Shown: positions 1 through 5,191 of the stretch, in pieces
Layout of the letters: every line of letters starts with the position of its first letter
Position numbering within the stretch: the stretch's first letter is position 1
Assembly: GCA_030668045.1 (NCBI GenBank)
Contig: DAOUUR010000219.1
Location: forward strand, 1 to 5,192
Direction of reading: 5' to 3'
DNA from: a bacterium
Lineage (GTDB): Bacteria; Zixibacteria; MSB-5A5; GN15; FEB-12
Length of the DNA: 5,192 nt
Program-made: the position numbers and the translations under genes
Notes under the pieces: model-generated
Databases searched by the model: none
The model's input: only the letters and a program-made list of their open reading frames with translations
Told to the model about the DNA's origin: nothing

Positions 1-1110
1 CCGGATGTCAACATCGGTTTTGCTGACGCTGATTCACTTGGGGATATTTTGACGCTCTTACACAATACGCCGGGTGGTCCCACGGCTCTTCTCTACTTGA
101 GCCAGCCCACGTTTGACAAGATTCCCGATTGGGCATACAAGATCGAAGATAACTCGCATATATTCTCAAGTGTTGGCTTTATCGACTTTGACGGAGATAA
201 TAATCTGGATATATATCTGGGGATGTGGGCAGATCTGGACGTCGAAGGTTATGTCTATCTCTTTCTGGGCCCATCCTTTGGAGCTAATCCTGACATGGTG
301 ATTGGATATCCGGTCGAACACGATTCACTGAGTGCAGAGTCTTTTGCGGCTCGCGTAAATGATATCGGTGATTTCGATGGCGATGGTTGGGATGATCTTG
401 GAGTGAGTTTCGCCGCTTATACGCTGATATATCGATGCGGTCAAGAAGCAGATACAGTCTTCGACTATTGGCTGCCCGGGAACTACAAGAGTTTCGCAAG
501 CGCCGGTGATATCGATGGAGATGGATATAACGATTTCCTGGGAGGGCACGCTCGCGTAATGGATGGAGTAGTAGATTTATATCTTGGCGGTCCCGATGCG
601 GACACACTGTTCGACCTCTCCATTTATCGCAGCAGCTTACCCCCGCTGTTCCTGATAGACATTGGCTATCACGTTACTGCTGCAGGCGATTTCAATGGTG
701 ATGGCATAGATGATTTCATGTTCTCGTGTCACAACTTTGTACACGGCAACCCCGGAGATGTCTTTGTAGTAAAGGGTAGCAAAGGAATCGTTACCGCAGT
801 TTCCGACGAAAGTCATGCGACTATGCCTTTATCCTTCATTGTTGGCCAGAACTACCCTAATCCGTTCAATCTAAGCACCACGATTGAGTTCGACTTGCCT
901 GTCAGACACAACGTTACCGCAACAATCTATAATGTACTTGGACAACAGGTGAAGCAACTGCTGATCGCCAGGTCATTGCCAGCGGGGACCCACCGTGTGA
1001 TGTGGGATGGACGAATCGCAGATGGCAGTGTGGCTCCGTCCGGAGTGTACTTATACAGAATTATCGCAGGAGATCAGGAGTCGGTAGAGAAGATGGTGCT
1101 TCTGAAATAA
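1..1110 (+). CDS. Secreted FG-GAP/VCBS-repeat protein with C-terminal T9SS-type sorting domain (5' end missing)
   Basis: The reading frame is open from the first base, so the protein begins upstream; a TTG at 49 is merely an internal codon. The visible 369 residues contain at least four Asp-rich FG-GAP/VCBS-like loops: DFDGDNNLD (about residues 62-70), DFDGDGWDD (about 124-132), DIDGDGYND (about 170-178) and DFNGDGIDD (about 230-238). In this family such loops bind calcium within beta-propeller blades, and the proteins are usually extracellular or surface-bound. After a short linker, residues about 280-369 form a compact Ig-like tail with NYPNPFN, TTIEFDLP, YNVLGQQV, AGTHRVMWDG, SGVYLYRI and a terminal KMVLLK. 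This matches the FlgD-like/Por-secretion tail that directs export by the type IX system in FCB bacteria. No enzymatic domain is visible, so the role (adhesion, scaffold or structural) is unknown; the missing N-terminus could carry one. No intrinsic terminator follows the stop codon. Confidence 0.9.
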   Translation, partial: PDVNIGFADADSLGDILTLLHNTPGGPTALLYLSQPTFDKIPDWAYKIEDNSHIFSSVGFIDFDGDNNLDIYLGMWADLDVEGYVYLFLGPSFGANPDMVIGYPVEHDSLSAESFAARVNDIGDFDGDGWDDLGVSFAAYTLIYRCGQEADTVFDYWLPGNYKSFASAGDIDGDGYNDFLGGHARVMDGVVDLYLGGPDADTLFDLSIYRSSLPPLFLIDIGYHVTAAGDFNGDGIDDFMFSCHNFVHGNPGDVFVVKGSKGIVTAVSDESHATMPLSFIVGQNYPNPFNLSTTIEFDLPVRHNVTATIYNVLGQQVKQLLIARSLPAGTHRVMWDGRIADGSVAPSGVYLYRIIAGDQESVEKMVLLK

Positions 1111-1124
1111 ATGAGTGAAGTCTC

Positions 1125-1154
1125 GTAGGTCACGGTTGCTTGCAACCTGACACC
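1125..1154 (+). repeat. REP-like GTAG-headed imperfect hairpin, copy 1
   Basis: The element begins with GTAG and folds into an imperfect stem-loop. GGTTGC (1134-1139) pairs with GCAACC (1142-1147), and the stem continues outward past a bulged C with GTCA (1129/1130-1132) against TGAC (1148-1151). It ends in CACC. A GTAG tetranucleotide 5' of a short imperfect palindrome is the layout of REP sequences mobilised by RAYT (TnpA-REP) transposases. That family identity is inferred from architecture only; no RAYT gene is in the window. There is no U-run after the stem, so it is not an intrinsic terminator for the upstream gene. Confidence 0.45.
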
Positions 1155-1160
1155 ACAATG

Positions 1161-1198
1161 GTAGGCATGTCGGTGCCTTAAAGCAGGCTTGCCTGTCC
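1161..1198 (+). repeat. REP-like GTAG-headed double hairpin, copy 2
   Basis: This second element starts with GTAG exactly 36 bases after the first. It contains two small stems: AGGCA (1163-1167) with TGCCT (1174-1178), and CAGGC (1184-1188) with GCCTG (1191-1195). The direct succession of two GTAG-headed hairpins in the spacer after a stop codon resembles a small REP cluster. The hairpins are short, and confirmation depends on copies elsewhere in the genome. Confidence 0.4.
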
Positions 1199-1512
1199 AA
1201 AATCCACATCATACCACCACTGATAACGTGATCGCCTATTACTGCAAAGGGCAAATCCGTCATGACCATCACCAAAAAAACGATTATCGCCGCCCAAAAG
1301 AGCCACTATGTGGCCAAAAAGACTACCAACCCACCATTCCCAAACCCAAAAAACACAAAACGAACCCATTTCCCCAAAACCACTACAAATAATCTTGATT
1401 CTCGTGACCCGCGCGCGCGGGGTGCCACTCTCACTCGTTTGGGAGTGATTTACCTACAAGTTCTCAGGGCCAAACAAGCCCTTATGCTCAAGTTGACGGC
1501 CTAAGAGGCATT
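1199..1512. other. Non-coding spacer: C/A-rich tract, GC palindrome, small hairpins
   Basis: This stretch holds no convincing gene. The short frames open here (for example 1262-1504 on the plus strand) owe their openness to base composition and give low-complexity Lys/Thr/Pro/Asn text without a well-placed ribosome-binding site. Visible structure includes: a tract at 1322-1390 with only one G in 69 bases; a 14-base self-complementary CCCGCGCGCGCGGG at 1408-1421; a hairpin TCACTC/GAGTGA at 1431-1448; a hairpin AGGGC/GCCCT at 1466-1482; and a 12-base palindrome GGCAT-TT-ATGCC at 1507-1518. None is followed by a T-run. Confidence 0.6.
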
Positions 1513-1521
1513 TATGCCCAC

Positions 1522-1550
1522 TTGTGCCCGGGCTCAAAAGACCATATATT
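1522..1550 (+). promoter_or_regulatory. Candidate sigma-70-type promoter for the phosphatidyltransferase gene
   Basis: A TTGTGC at 1522-1527 and a TATATT at 1545-1550 are separated by exactly 17 bases. The -10 hexamer matches TATAAT at five of six positions and the -35 matches TTGACA at three of six. The same -10 region (TATATTTT) also nearly fits the TAnnTTTG box used by Bacteroidetes. A transcript would begin near 1557, a few bases before the ATG at 1563, which would make the message essentially leaderless. This is a visual match only. Confidence 0.4.
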
Positions 1551-1562
1551 TTTACCACTCTT

Positions 1563-2300
1563 ATGACGACCGAACACACAACAGGCACGCCTGGCTCAGA
1601 CAAGCCTGGCTCAGACAAGCCCGGCTCAGGCACACCTGGTTCAGACATGCCCGGCTCAGGCACGCCTGGCTCAGACACGCCGAGCGTCAACCAGCGCAAG
1701 CGGCAGATATACGAAGAGTCATCGCTCGTCCTCGGCAGGATCTGCTTGAAGCTTGGGTTCAAGCCGAATGTAATTACGGCGGTATCGTTCCTCTGCTCGA
1801 TTGTGGCCGGAATCTACTTCTGGAATAACGAAATGCTCTGGGGCGTTTTCTGGATGTTGCTCACCTCGTTTACCGATATGCTCGACGGTTCTACTGCGCG
1901 TGCCGGTAATATCGGAACGGTTTTTGGCGGTATCCTCGATCATGTGGCCGACCGCTACGGCGAGTTTTTCATCCTGGCCGGCATTACGCTTTCCGGGGCG
2001 GCTCATCCGGGATGGGGTCTTTTCGCACTCTTTGGGATGCTGATCGCAAGCTATACGCGGGCTGCGGCCGAATCGATGGGCAAGATTGAAAACTGTGCTG
2101 TCGGAATCATGGGGCGGCTGGAAAAATTCATTATTATCATCGCCGGTGCCATCGCCGAGTATTTCCTGCCCGAAGGCACCTGGCCGCGAGGTGGATGGTT
2201 GGAGTTGGCCTTGATCGTGGTCGGGTTAACATCGTTCATCACCGCAGTCCAGCGACTCGTCTATACCCGCAAGGTGCTCGGGGACAAAAAAGAAGTCTGA
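1563..2300 (+). CDS. CDP-alcohol phosphatidyltransferase family membrane protein
   Basis: This integral inner-membrane enzyme transfers a phosphatidyl group from a CDP-lipid to an alcohol acceptor, making a phospholipid head group. Using ATG 1563 it has 245 residues. Residues about 8-40 are a repeat-encoded Pro/Gly/Ser/Asp tail. The conserved part starts around residue 48. The full family signature lies at residues 105-130, D-MLD-G-STAR-x8-G-x3-D-x3-D, with the four metal-binding aspartates D105, D108, D126 and D130. About six hydrophobic segments follow the family plan (roughly 70-87, 91-104, 133-146, 150-163, 188-203 and 212-228). SYTRAAAE (163-170) and GIMGRLEK (181-188) resemble the acceptor-site region of phosphatidylinositol-phosphate and archaetidylinositol-phosphate synthases, but phosphatidylglycerophosphate synthase cannot be excluded. 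The alternative in-frame GTG at 1524 has no suitably spaced ribosome-binding site and lies within a candidate -35 box, so ATG 1563 is preferred. The kinase gene follows 23 bases later. Confidence 0.9.
   Translation: MTTEHTTGTPGSDKPGSDKPGSGTPGSDMPGSGTPGSDTPSVNQRKRQIYEESSLVLGRICLKLGFKPNVITAVSFLCSIVAGIYFWNNEMLWGVFWMLLTSFTDMLDGSTARAGNIGTVFGGILDHVADRYGEFFILAGITLSGAAHPGWGLFALFGMLIASYTRAAAESMGKIENCAVGIMGRLEKFIIIIAGAIAEYFLPEGTWPRGGWLELALIVVGLTSFITAVQRLVYTRKVLGDKKEV
1590..1679 (+). repeat. Six-unit 15-bp tandem repeat inside the transferase N-terminus
   Basis: Six 15-base units run without gaps at 1590, 1605, 1620, 1635, 1650 and 1665, each following the pattern CCyGGyTCAGrCAnr. Units 1 and 2 are identical. 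Units 3-4 and 5-6 form two 30-base blocks differing at only three positions, so a 30-bp duplication probably followed a 15-bp one. A partial unit (CAGGCACG) precedes the array at 1582-1589. Each unit encodes PGSDK, PGSGT, PGSDM or PGSDT, giving a disordered, hydrophilic tail before the membrane domain. Because the unit is a multiple of three, copy-number change would keep the frame. Confidence 0.95.
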
Positions 2301-2311
2301 TCCTATCTGAG

Positions 2312-2326
2312 AAAGGCGCTCCTTTG
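2312..2326 (+). promoter_or_regulatory. Ribosome-binding site and TTG start of the kinase, within a small hairpin
   Basis: AAGG at 2313-2316 sits seven bases before the TTG at 2324 and fixes the kinase start there. AAAGG (2312-2316) is also complementary to CCTTT (2321-2325), with a CGCT loop. A 5-bp stem could therefore mask both the ribosome-binding site and the first two bases of the start codon. The upstream stop codon ends at 2300, close enough for a terminating ribosome to open this stem, which would couple translation of the two genes. The stem is weak and the coupling is inference. Confidence 0.45.
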
Positions 2327-3259
2327 ATAACCGCAATCGGCAACCCTGTTTACGATCTGATCAAAACCCCCAAATTCGAACCGACCGAACGTGTCCTTTC
2401 CGGCTGTTCCACCAACGCTGCGCTGGCGCTCTCCAAGATGGGGGAGAAGGTGCGGCTGGTGGGGTCGGTAGGTGATGACTACAAAGAACATTTCGCATCG
2501 TTTCTCTCCGAACACGGTATTGAATACGAGATTATTCCGTCTGAAAAAACCGGTGGTTTTTCGCTGCACTATTACGACGATTTCGGTAACCGGACGCTCA
2601 ACCTGATCGACCGCGCGAGTCTGATCGGGACGCTTGACCTTGCGGTCTATGCCGATTCCAAAGCGGTGCTGATCGGTCCGATTCTCGGCGAAGTGTCATT
2701 CGATACTATAAAAGATCTGCGAGACAGCTTCGATGGTCTCTTCTTTTGTGATCCGCAGGGTTTGATCCGCGGTGCCCACGATGATGGCGAAATATTCCAC
2801 GAGAAAAAAGACCGTATCGAAGATGTCCTCGGGCACTTTGATATTGTCAAGCCGAACGAACTGGAAGGCCGCATCCTGACCGGTATCGACTGTCGCGACA
2901 ATCCGTATGAAGCGGCGAAGATTATCAAGTCGTGGGGACCGAAAGTGGTGATCGTTACTCTGGCCGAGTTGGGGTCGATTATTTATGACGGTAACGAATT
3001 TATCGATATCCCCCCCTACGGTATCGACCTGGTCGATTCTACCGGCGCGGGCGACACATACATGGCCGGGTTTACCTTCGAGTACCTGAAGACCGGCGGT
3101 GATCTGAGAAAAGCAGGTTGTTACGCTTCGTGTACATCGTCGGTGATGATCGAAAACACCGGTCCCGATTTTTCGATGACCGAACCAATGATCCGCAAGC
3201 GACAGGAAAAGCTGCTGGCGATTGATAACTACAAAGTTGCAGTGAAGGTGAACGCGTAG
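2324..3259 (+). CDS. PfkB-family carbohydrate/nucleoside/cyclitol kinase
   Basis: This cytosolic ATP-dependent kinase has the ribokinase fold and, at 311 residues, is a normal length for the family. The protein opens directly with the first strand, ITAIGNPVYDLI (residues 2-13), as expected for PfkB proteins. The first family signature is SGCSTNAALALSKMG (26-40), with a GC in place of the usual GG. KPNELEGRILTG (176-187) is the typical mid-domain motif. DSTGAGDTYMAGF (238-250) is the second signature, with the anion-hole GAGD and D244 as the predicted catalytic base. A longer reading frame begins at 2195, but it overlaps the transferase by about 100 bases and adds non-homologous sequence, so the TTG at 2324 with its AAGG site is preferred. 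The substrate cannot be read off; ribose, adenosine, other sugars and myo-inositol are all used by family members. Close pairing with a CDP-alcohol phosphatidyltransferase suggests that it phosphorylates a lipid head-group precursor, for example inositol, but this is inference. Confidence 0.92.
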   Translation: MITAIGNPVYDLIKTPKFEPTERVLSGCSTNAALALSKMGEKVRLVGSVGDDYKEHFASFLSEHGIEYEIIPSEKTGGFSLHYYDDFGNRTLNLIDRASLIGTLDLAVYADSKAVLIGPILGEVSFDTIKDLRDSFDGLFFCDPQGLIRGAHDDGEIFHEKKDRIEDVLGHFDIVKPNELEGRILTGIDCRDNPYEAAKIIKSWGPKVVIVTLAELGSIIYDGNEFIDIPPYGIDLVDSTGAGDTYMAGFTFEYLKTGGDLRKAGCYASCTSSVMIENTGPDFSMTEPMIRKRQEKLLAIDNYKVAVKVNA

Positions 3260-3302
3260 GTCCGGCGTGTGTGTCGCATGGGGCGGACTGGGGTCTGCCA
3301 CC
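3256..3302 (+). repeat. Third GTAG-headed hairpin element, overlapping the kinase stop codon
   Basis: GTAGGTC at 3256-3262 repeats the first seven bases of the element at 1125, and its TAG is the kinase stop codon. A seven-pair stem GGCGGAC (3282-3288) / GTCTGCC (3293-3299) with a TGGG loop and one G-T wobble follows; an alternative pairing joins GTCCG (3260-3264) to CGGAC (3284-3288). The element ends in CCACC, recalling the CACC end of copy 1. There is no T-run directly after the stem, so it is a poor intrinsic terminator. Membership in the same repeat family as 1125-1154 is tentative. Confidence 0.35.
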
Positions 3303-3377
3303 GACGAGATGTCCGGTTTGATTATTCAGTAATTTCTCTTGTTCTTTTTTGGGAAGAATCTTTGGACGAATTGGTAT

Positions 3378-3419
3378 AGGACTTGATTGTCCTGTGTCCT
3401 GATAGCGAGTTGTCGGGAC
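3378..3419 (+). promoter_or_regulatory. Two tandem hairpins in the leader of the barrel gene
   Basis: AGGAC (3378-3382) pairs with GTCCT (3389-3393) across a six-base loop. Only two bases later, GTCCTGATA (3396-3404) pairs with TGTCGGGAC (3411-3419) across the loop GCGAGT, giving nine pairs with two G-T wobbles. GTCCT occurs at the 3' arm of the first stem and again at the 5' arm of the second, so the two stems could compete for AGGAC. They end 25 bases before the AGGAGG of the downstream gene. They may be a leader regulatory structure, an mRNA stabiliser or a dispersed palindromic repeat. No confident promoter was found in this gap. Confidence 0.4.
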
Positions 3420-3444
3420 TAATGCGAAAGATACAAACATTTCC

Positions 3445-3450
3445 AGGAGG
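3445..3450 (+). promoter_or_regulatory. Strong Shine-Dalgarno site deciding a GTG start
   Basis: A full AGGAGG lies five bases before the GTG at 3456. It settles this non-ATG start, which is also directly followed by a signal peptide. It is the strongest ribosome-binding site in the window and implies efficient translation of the envelope protein. Confidence 0.85.
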
Positions 3451-3455
3451 TTATT

Positions 3456-5075
3456 GTGGGTAAAGCTAAGAAAATCCAGCTGACTGCGTTGCTGATTGCT
3501 ATTTTTCTAGCCAGTGCGTCATCGCATGCGGCCAGTCTCTTCAAAATCGAAGACTACATTCCAGAAAAATTCATCGATTTGGAGTGGCGTCTTGATGGAA
3601 ATCTGCGTTTTGACGGGTCAGATCAGGATGTAATCTCTACGGAGTCTGGTTGGCAGATTGACCGCTCGGAAAGCAACCGCGATGGTACCGATTTCAGCGG
3701 CGGGACCGATTTAGGGTATCGCTTCGAGACAATTCCAAAATTCCTGCGCTACGATCTCTCTCTTGATTTATCGTTTTCAGACGACGCCTATGAATCAAGC
3801 TCGTACCGCGAGGACTCACTGGGCAGCCTGTTCCATACCTCATCGGATCGGGATGGTCATACCTGGAGAATGTCGGCATCAGAAACTCTTGAGGCCGGAG
3901 CCTATATCGCCGGTGATCAATTTGTCAGTGCCATCTGGAGTGGCAGGGCTACTTACAGCAATACGCCCGACCAAACGGACCGCTCGATGAGTATCAATGA
4001 GTACACTTCTGTCGGTGATCATTACTATCGTCGGAGCAACCGGAATCGCGAGTGGGATCAGAGCATGCGGCAGTATTACAGTCGGCTTGAGCTCAAAACC
4101 GGGAACGGGCGCGTATATGAAGGTCTTTATGCTGCCACGGCCGCATATATGATCGATGAGCTAAAGAAAACAGGAGCGTTGACCAGTGCTCCGGATCAAG
4201 ACCAGATGCTCAGACTGTGCGACTTTATTTACGAATACAAATTAAAACACGCTATTGACAAGCGCCTGCTGAAAATCGAAGCGTTGGGAGAGATTTACGA
4301 ATATCTGAATAGTATCGGCGCGACCGACGATGGTCATGTCGGATATCTTGCAATTCAGGACGTCTGGGACTTCTTCCCGCGTAACTCTCGTCGCTTTGGT
4401 ACTATGTTGAGTGGCGGAATCGGATGGGAGTTCAACTATTACAGGCAAGGCAGGGATAACGTTGACTCCGAAACCCGGCTCTATTGGAACTACGATATCA
4501 ATAATCCGGCCGTGGTAGATACGACCTTGGACACAACTTATCAGTCATCAACATCAACCGTTAATAGAACCCAGACCGAGAACGTATTCCTGACCGGTCG
4601 TTTCGAGCATTATCGGCCGGTCAATATCAGGTGGCAATGGGATGTTGTCAGCGAGATTGCATACTATCTACACGCCGAACATATTAGCGGAACATCAATG
4701 GGGCGATCCACACGCCGTGCCTATGTCGGCCCGCCGTCAGTCGAGAAGAGAGATATCGATGATTACTATCGAATTCAGGCCGTCTCAACTCTAACCTATA
4801 TCTATAGCTCGCGCACAAGCTGCGAGTTTTATGGAGGTATCAGTTACGACAATTACAGCAGTCGCCCCTGGGGTTCAAACGAGCGATGGTCTAGCAGCAA
4901 TCGACTGGCGATGGCGATAGACGGACAGATGACTTATCGCATTTCAATCCCCACGACACTGCGAGCGAATGTTTCCTACGATTATCGCAAAGATAAGAAT
5001 GAAACGACAGATATTTCTGAAAGCTCGTCATCTTACTGGACGCTGTCGACATACATCACCCACTATCTGTTCTGA
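3456..5075 (+). CDS. Putative outer-membrane beta-barrel protein with helical insert, family not recognised
   Basis: I do not recognise a named family. The 539-residue protein starts with a Sec signal peptide: basic GKAKK, a hydrophobic core at residues 9-20, and a likely cleavage after A25 or A26 (SSHAA). Residues about 40-215 and 315-539 are rich in short alternating polar/aromatic stretches typical of transmembrane beta-strands, for example YRFETIPKFLRYDLSLDLSF, RLYWNYDI, NIRWQWDVVSEIAYYLH and TTLRANVSYDY. The last strand, YWTLSTYITHYLF, ends in a terminal Phe, as in the beta-signal read by the BAM machinery. Between them, residues about 218-305 look mainly helical (VYEGLYAATAAYMIDELKK, QMLRLCDFIYEYKLKHAIDK, RLLKIEALGEIYEYLNSIG). 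This insert may be a periplasmic domain or plug. Only two cysteines are visible (C255, C456). The GTG start is fixed by AGGAGG five bases upstream. The gene appears monocistronic, with a probable convergent gene directly after it. Transport, adhesion or a structural role cannot be distinguished. Confidence 0.85.
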   Translation: MGKAKKIQLTALLIAIFLASASSHAASLFKIEDYIPEKFIDLEWRLDGNLRFDGSDQDVISTESGWQIDRSESNRDGTDFSGGTDLGYRFETIPKFLRYDLSLDLSFSDDAYESSSYREDSLGSLFHTSSDRDGHTWRMSASETLEAGAYIAGDQFVSAIWSGRATYSNTPDQTDRSMSINEYTSVGDHYYRRSNRNREWDQSMRQYYSRLELKTGNGRVYEGLYAATAAYMIDELKKTGALTSAPDQDQMLRLCDFIYEYKLKHAIDKRLLKIEALGEIYEYLNSIGATDDGHVGYLAIQDVWDFFPRNSRRFGTMLSGGIGWEFNYYRQGRDNVDSETRLYWNYDINNPAVVDTTLDTTYQSSTSTVNRTQTENVFLTGRFEHYRPVNIRWQWDVVSEIAYYLHAEHISGTSMGRSTRRAYVGPPSVEKRDIDDYYRIQAVSTLTYIYSSRTSCEFYGGISYDNYSSRPWGSNERWSSSNRLAMAIDGQMTYRISIPTTLRANVSYDYRKDKNETTDISESSSSYWTLSTYITHYLF

Positions 5076-5089
5076 GGTGGAAAGCTCTA

Positions 5090-5191
5090 TTACGCCCTGA
5101 TACCGTCGAAGAGGAACGATATCAGATAGTCCTCGGTTTCGCGGTGCGAACTGCGGGCCGGTGAATACTGGTGGCCAACCAGCGCTCCAAC
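5090..5191 (-). CDS. Probable 3' end of a convergent gene (partial)
   Basis: On the minus strand a frame is open from the window edge to a TAA at 5092-5090, giving 33 residues ending in EDYLISFLFDGIRA. Codon choice (GAC, GAG, CTG, ATC) and the amphipathic ending look protein-like. The tail is reminiscent of the C-terminal helix of some TetR-family regulators, but this is too short to identify and the resemblance is only a guess. Two other frames are also partly open here, so coding status itself is uncertain. If real, it converges on the barrel gene with a 14-base gap and no visible shared terminator. Confidence 0.4.
   Translation of the reverse strand, partial: VGALVGHQYSPARSSHRETEDYLISFLFDGIRA

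Noticed and set aside
1262..1504. 80-residue Lys/Thr/Pro-rich plus-strand frame in the spacer
   Set aside because: Its openness follows from the C/A-rich composition, which rarely makes stop codons. There is no well-spaced ribosome-binding site and no domain-like pattern. The overlapping frame at 1189-1392 is rejected for the same reason.
1454..1762. Minus-strand frame with a repeated SEPG/PEPG pattern
   Set aside because: It is the antisense reading of the 15-bp repeat and of the transferase N-terminus, with no independent support.
1514..1828. Out-of-frame 104-residue plus-strand frame with AGAGG five bases before its ATG
   Set aside because: The start looks good, but the frame runs through the 15-bp repeat (open in several frames because the unit is a multiple of three) and then overlaps the conserved phosphatidyltransferase sequence. 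The product is Arg/His/Leu/Trp-rich with no recognisable domain.
2195..2323. Upstream extension of the kinase frame into the transferase gene
   Set aside because: It would overlap the transferase by about 100 bases and add a segment unlike PfkB N-termini. The TTG at 2324 has a ribosome-binding site and starts exactly at the conserved first strand.
2696..3301. 201-residue minus-strand frame opposite the kinase
   Set aside because: It lies antisense to a well-supported PfkB gene with intact motifs; its composition is that of a shadow frame.
3282..3350. Kinase terminator formed by the 3282-3299 stem and the T-run at 3345-3350
   Set aside because: The T-run is about 45 bases from the stem, too far for an intrinsic terminator.
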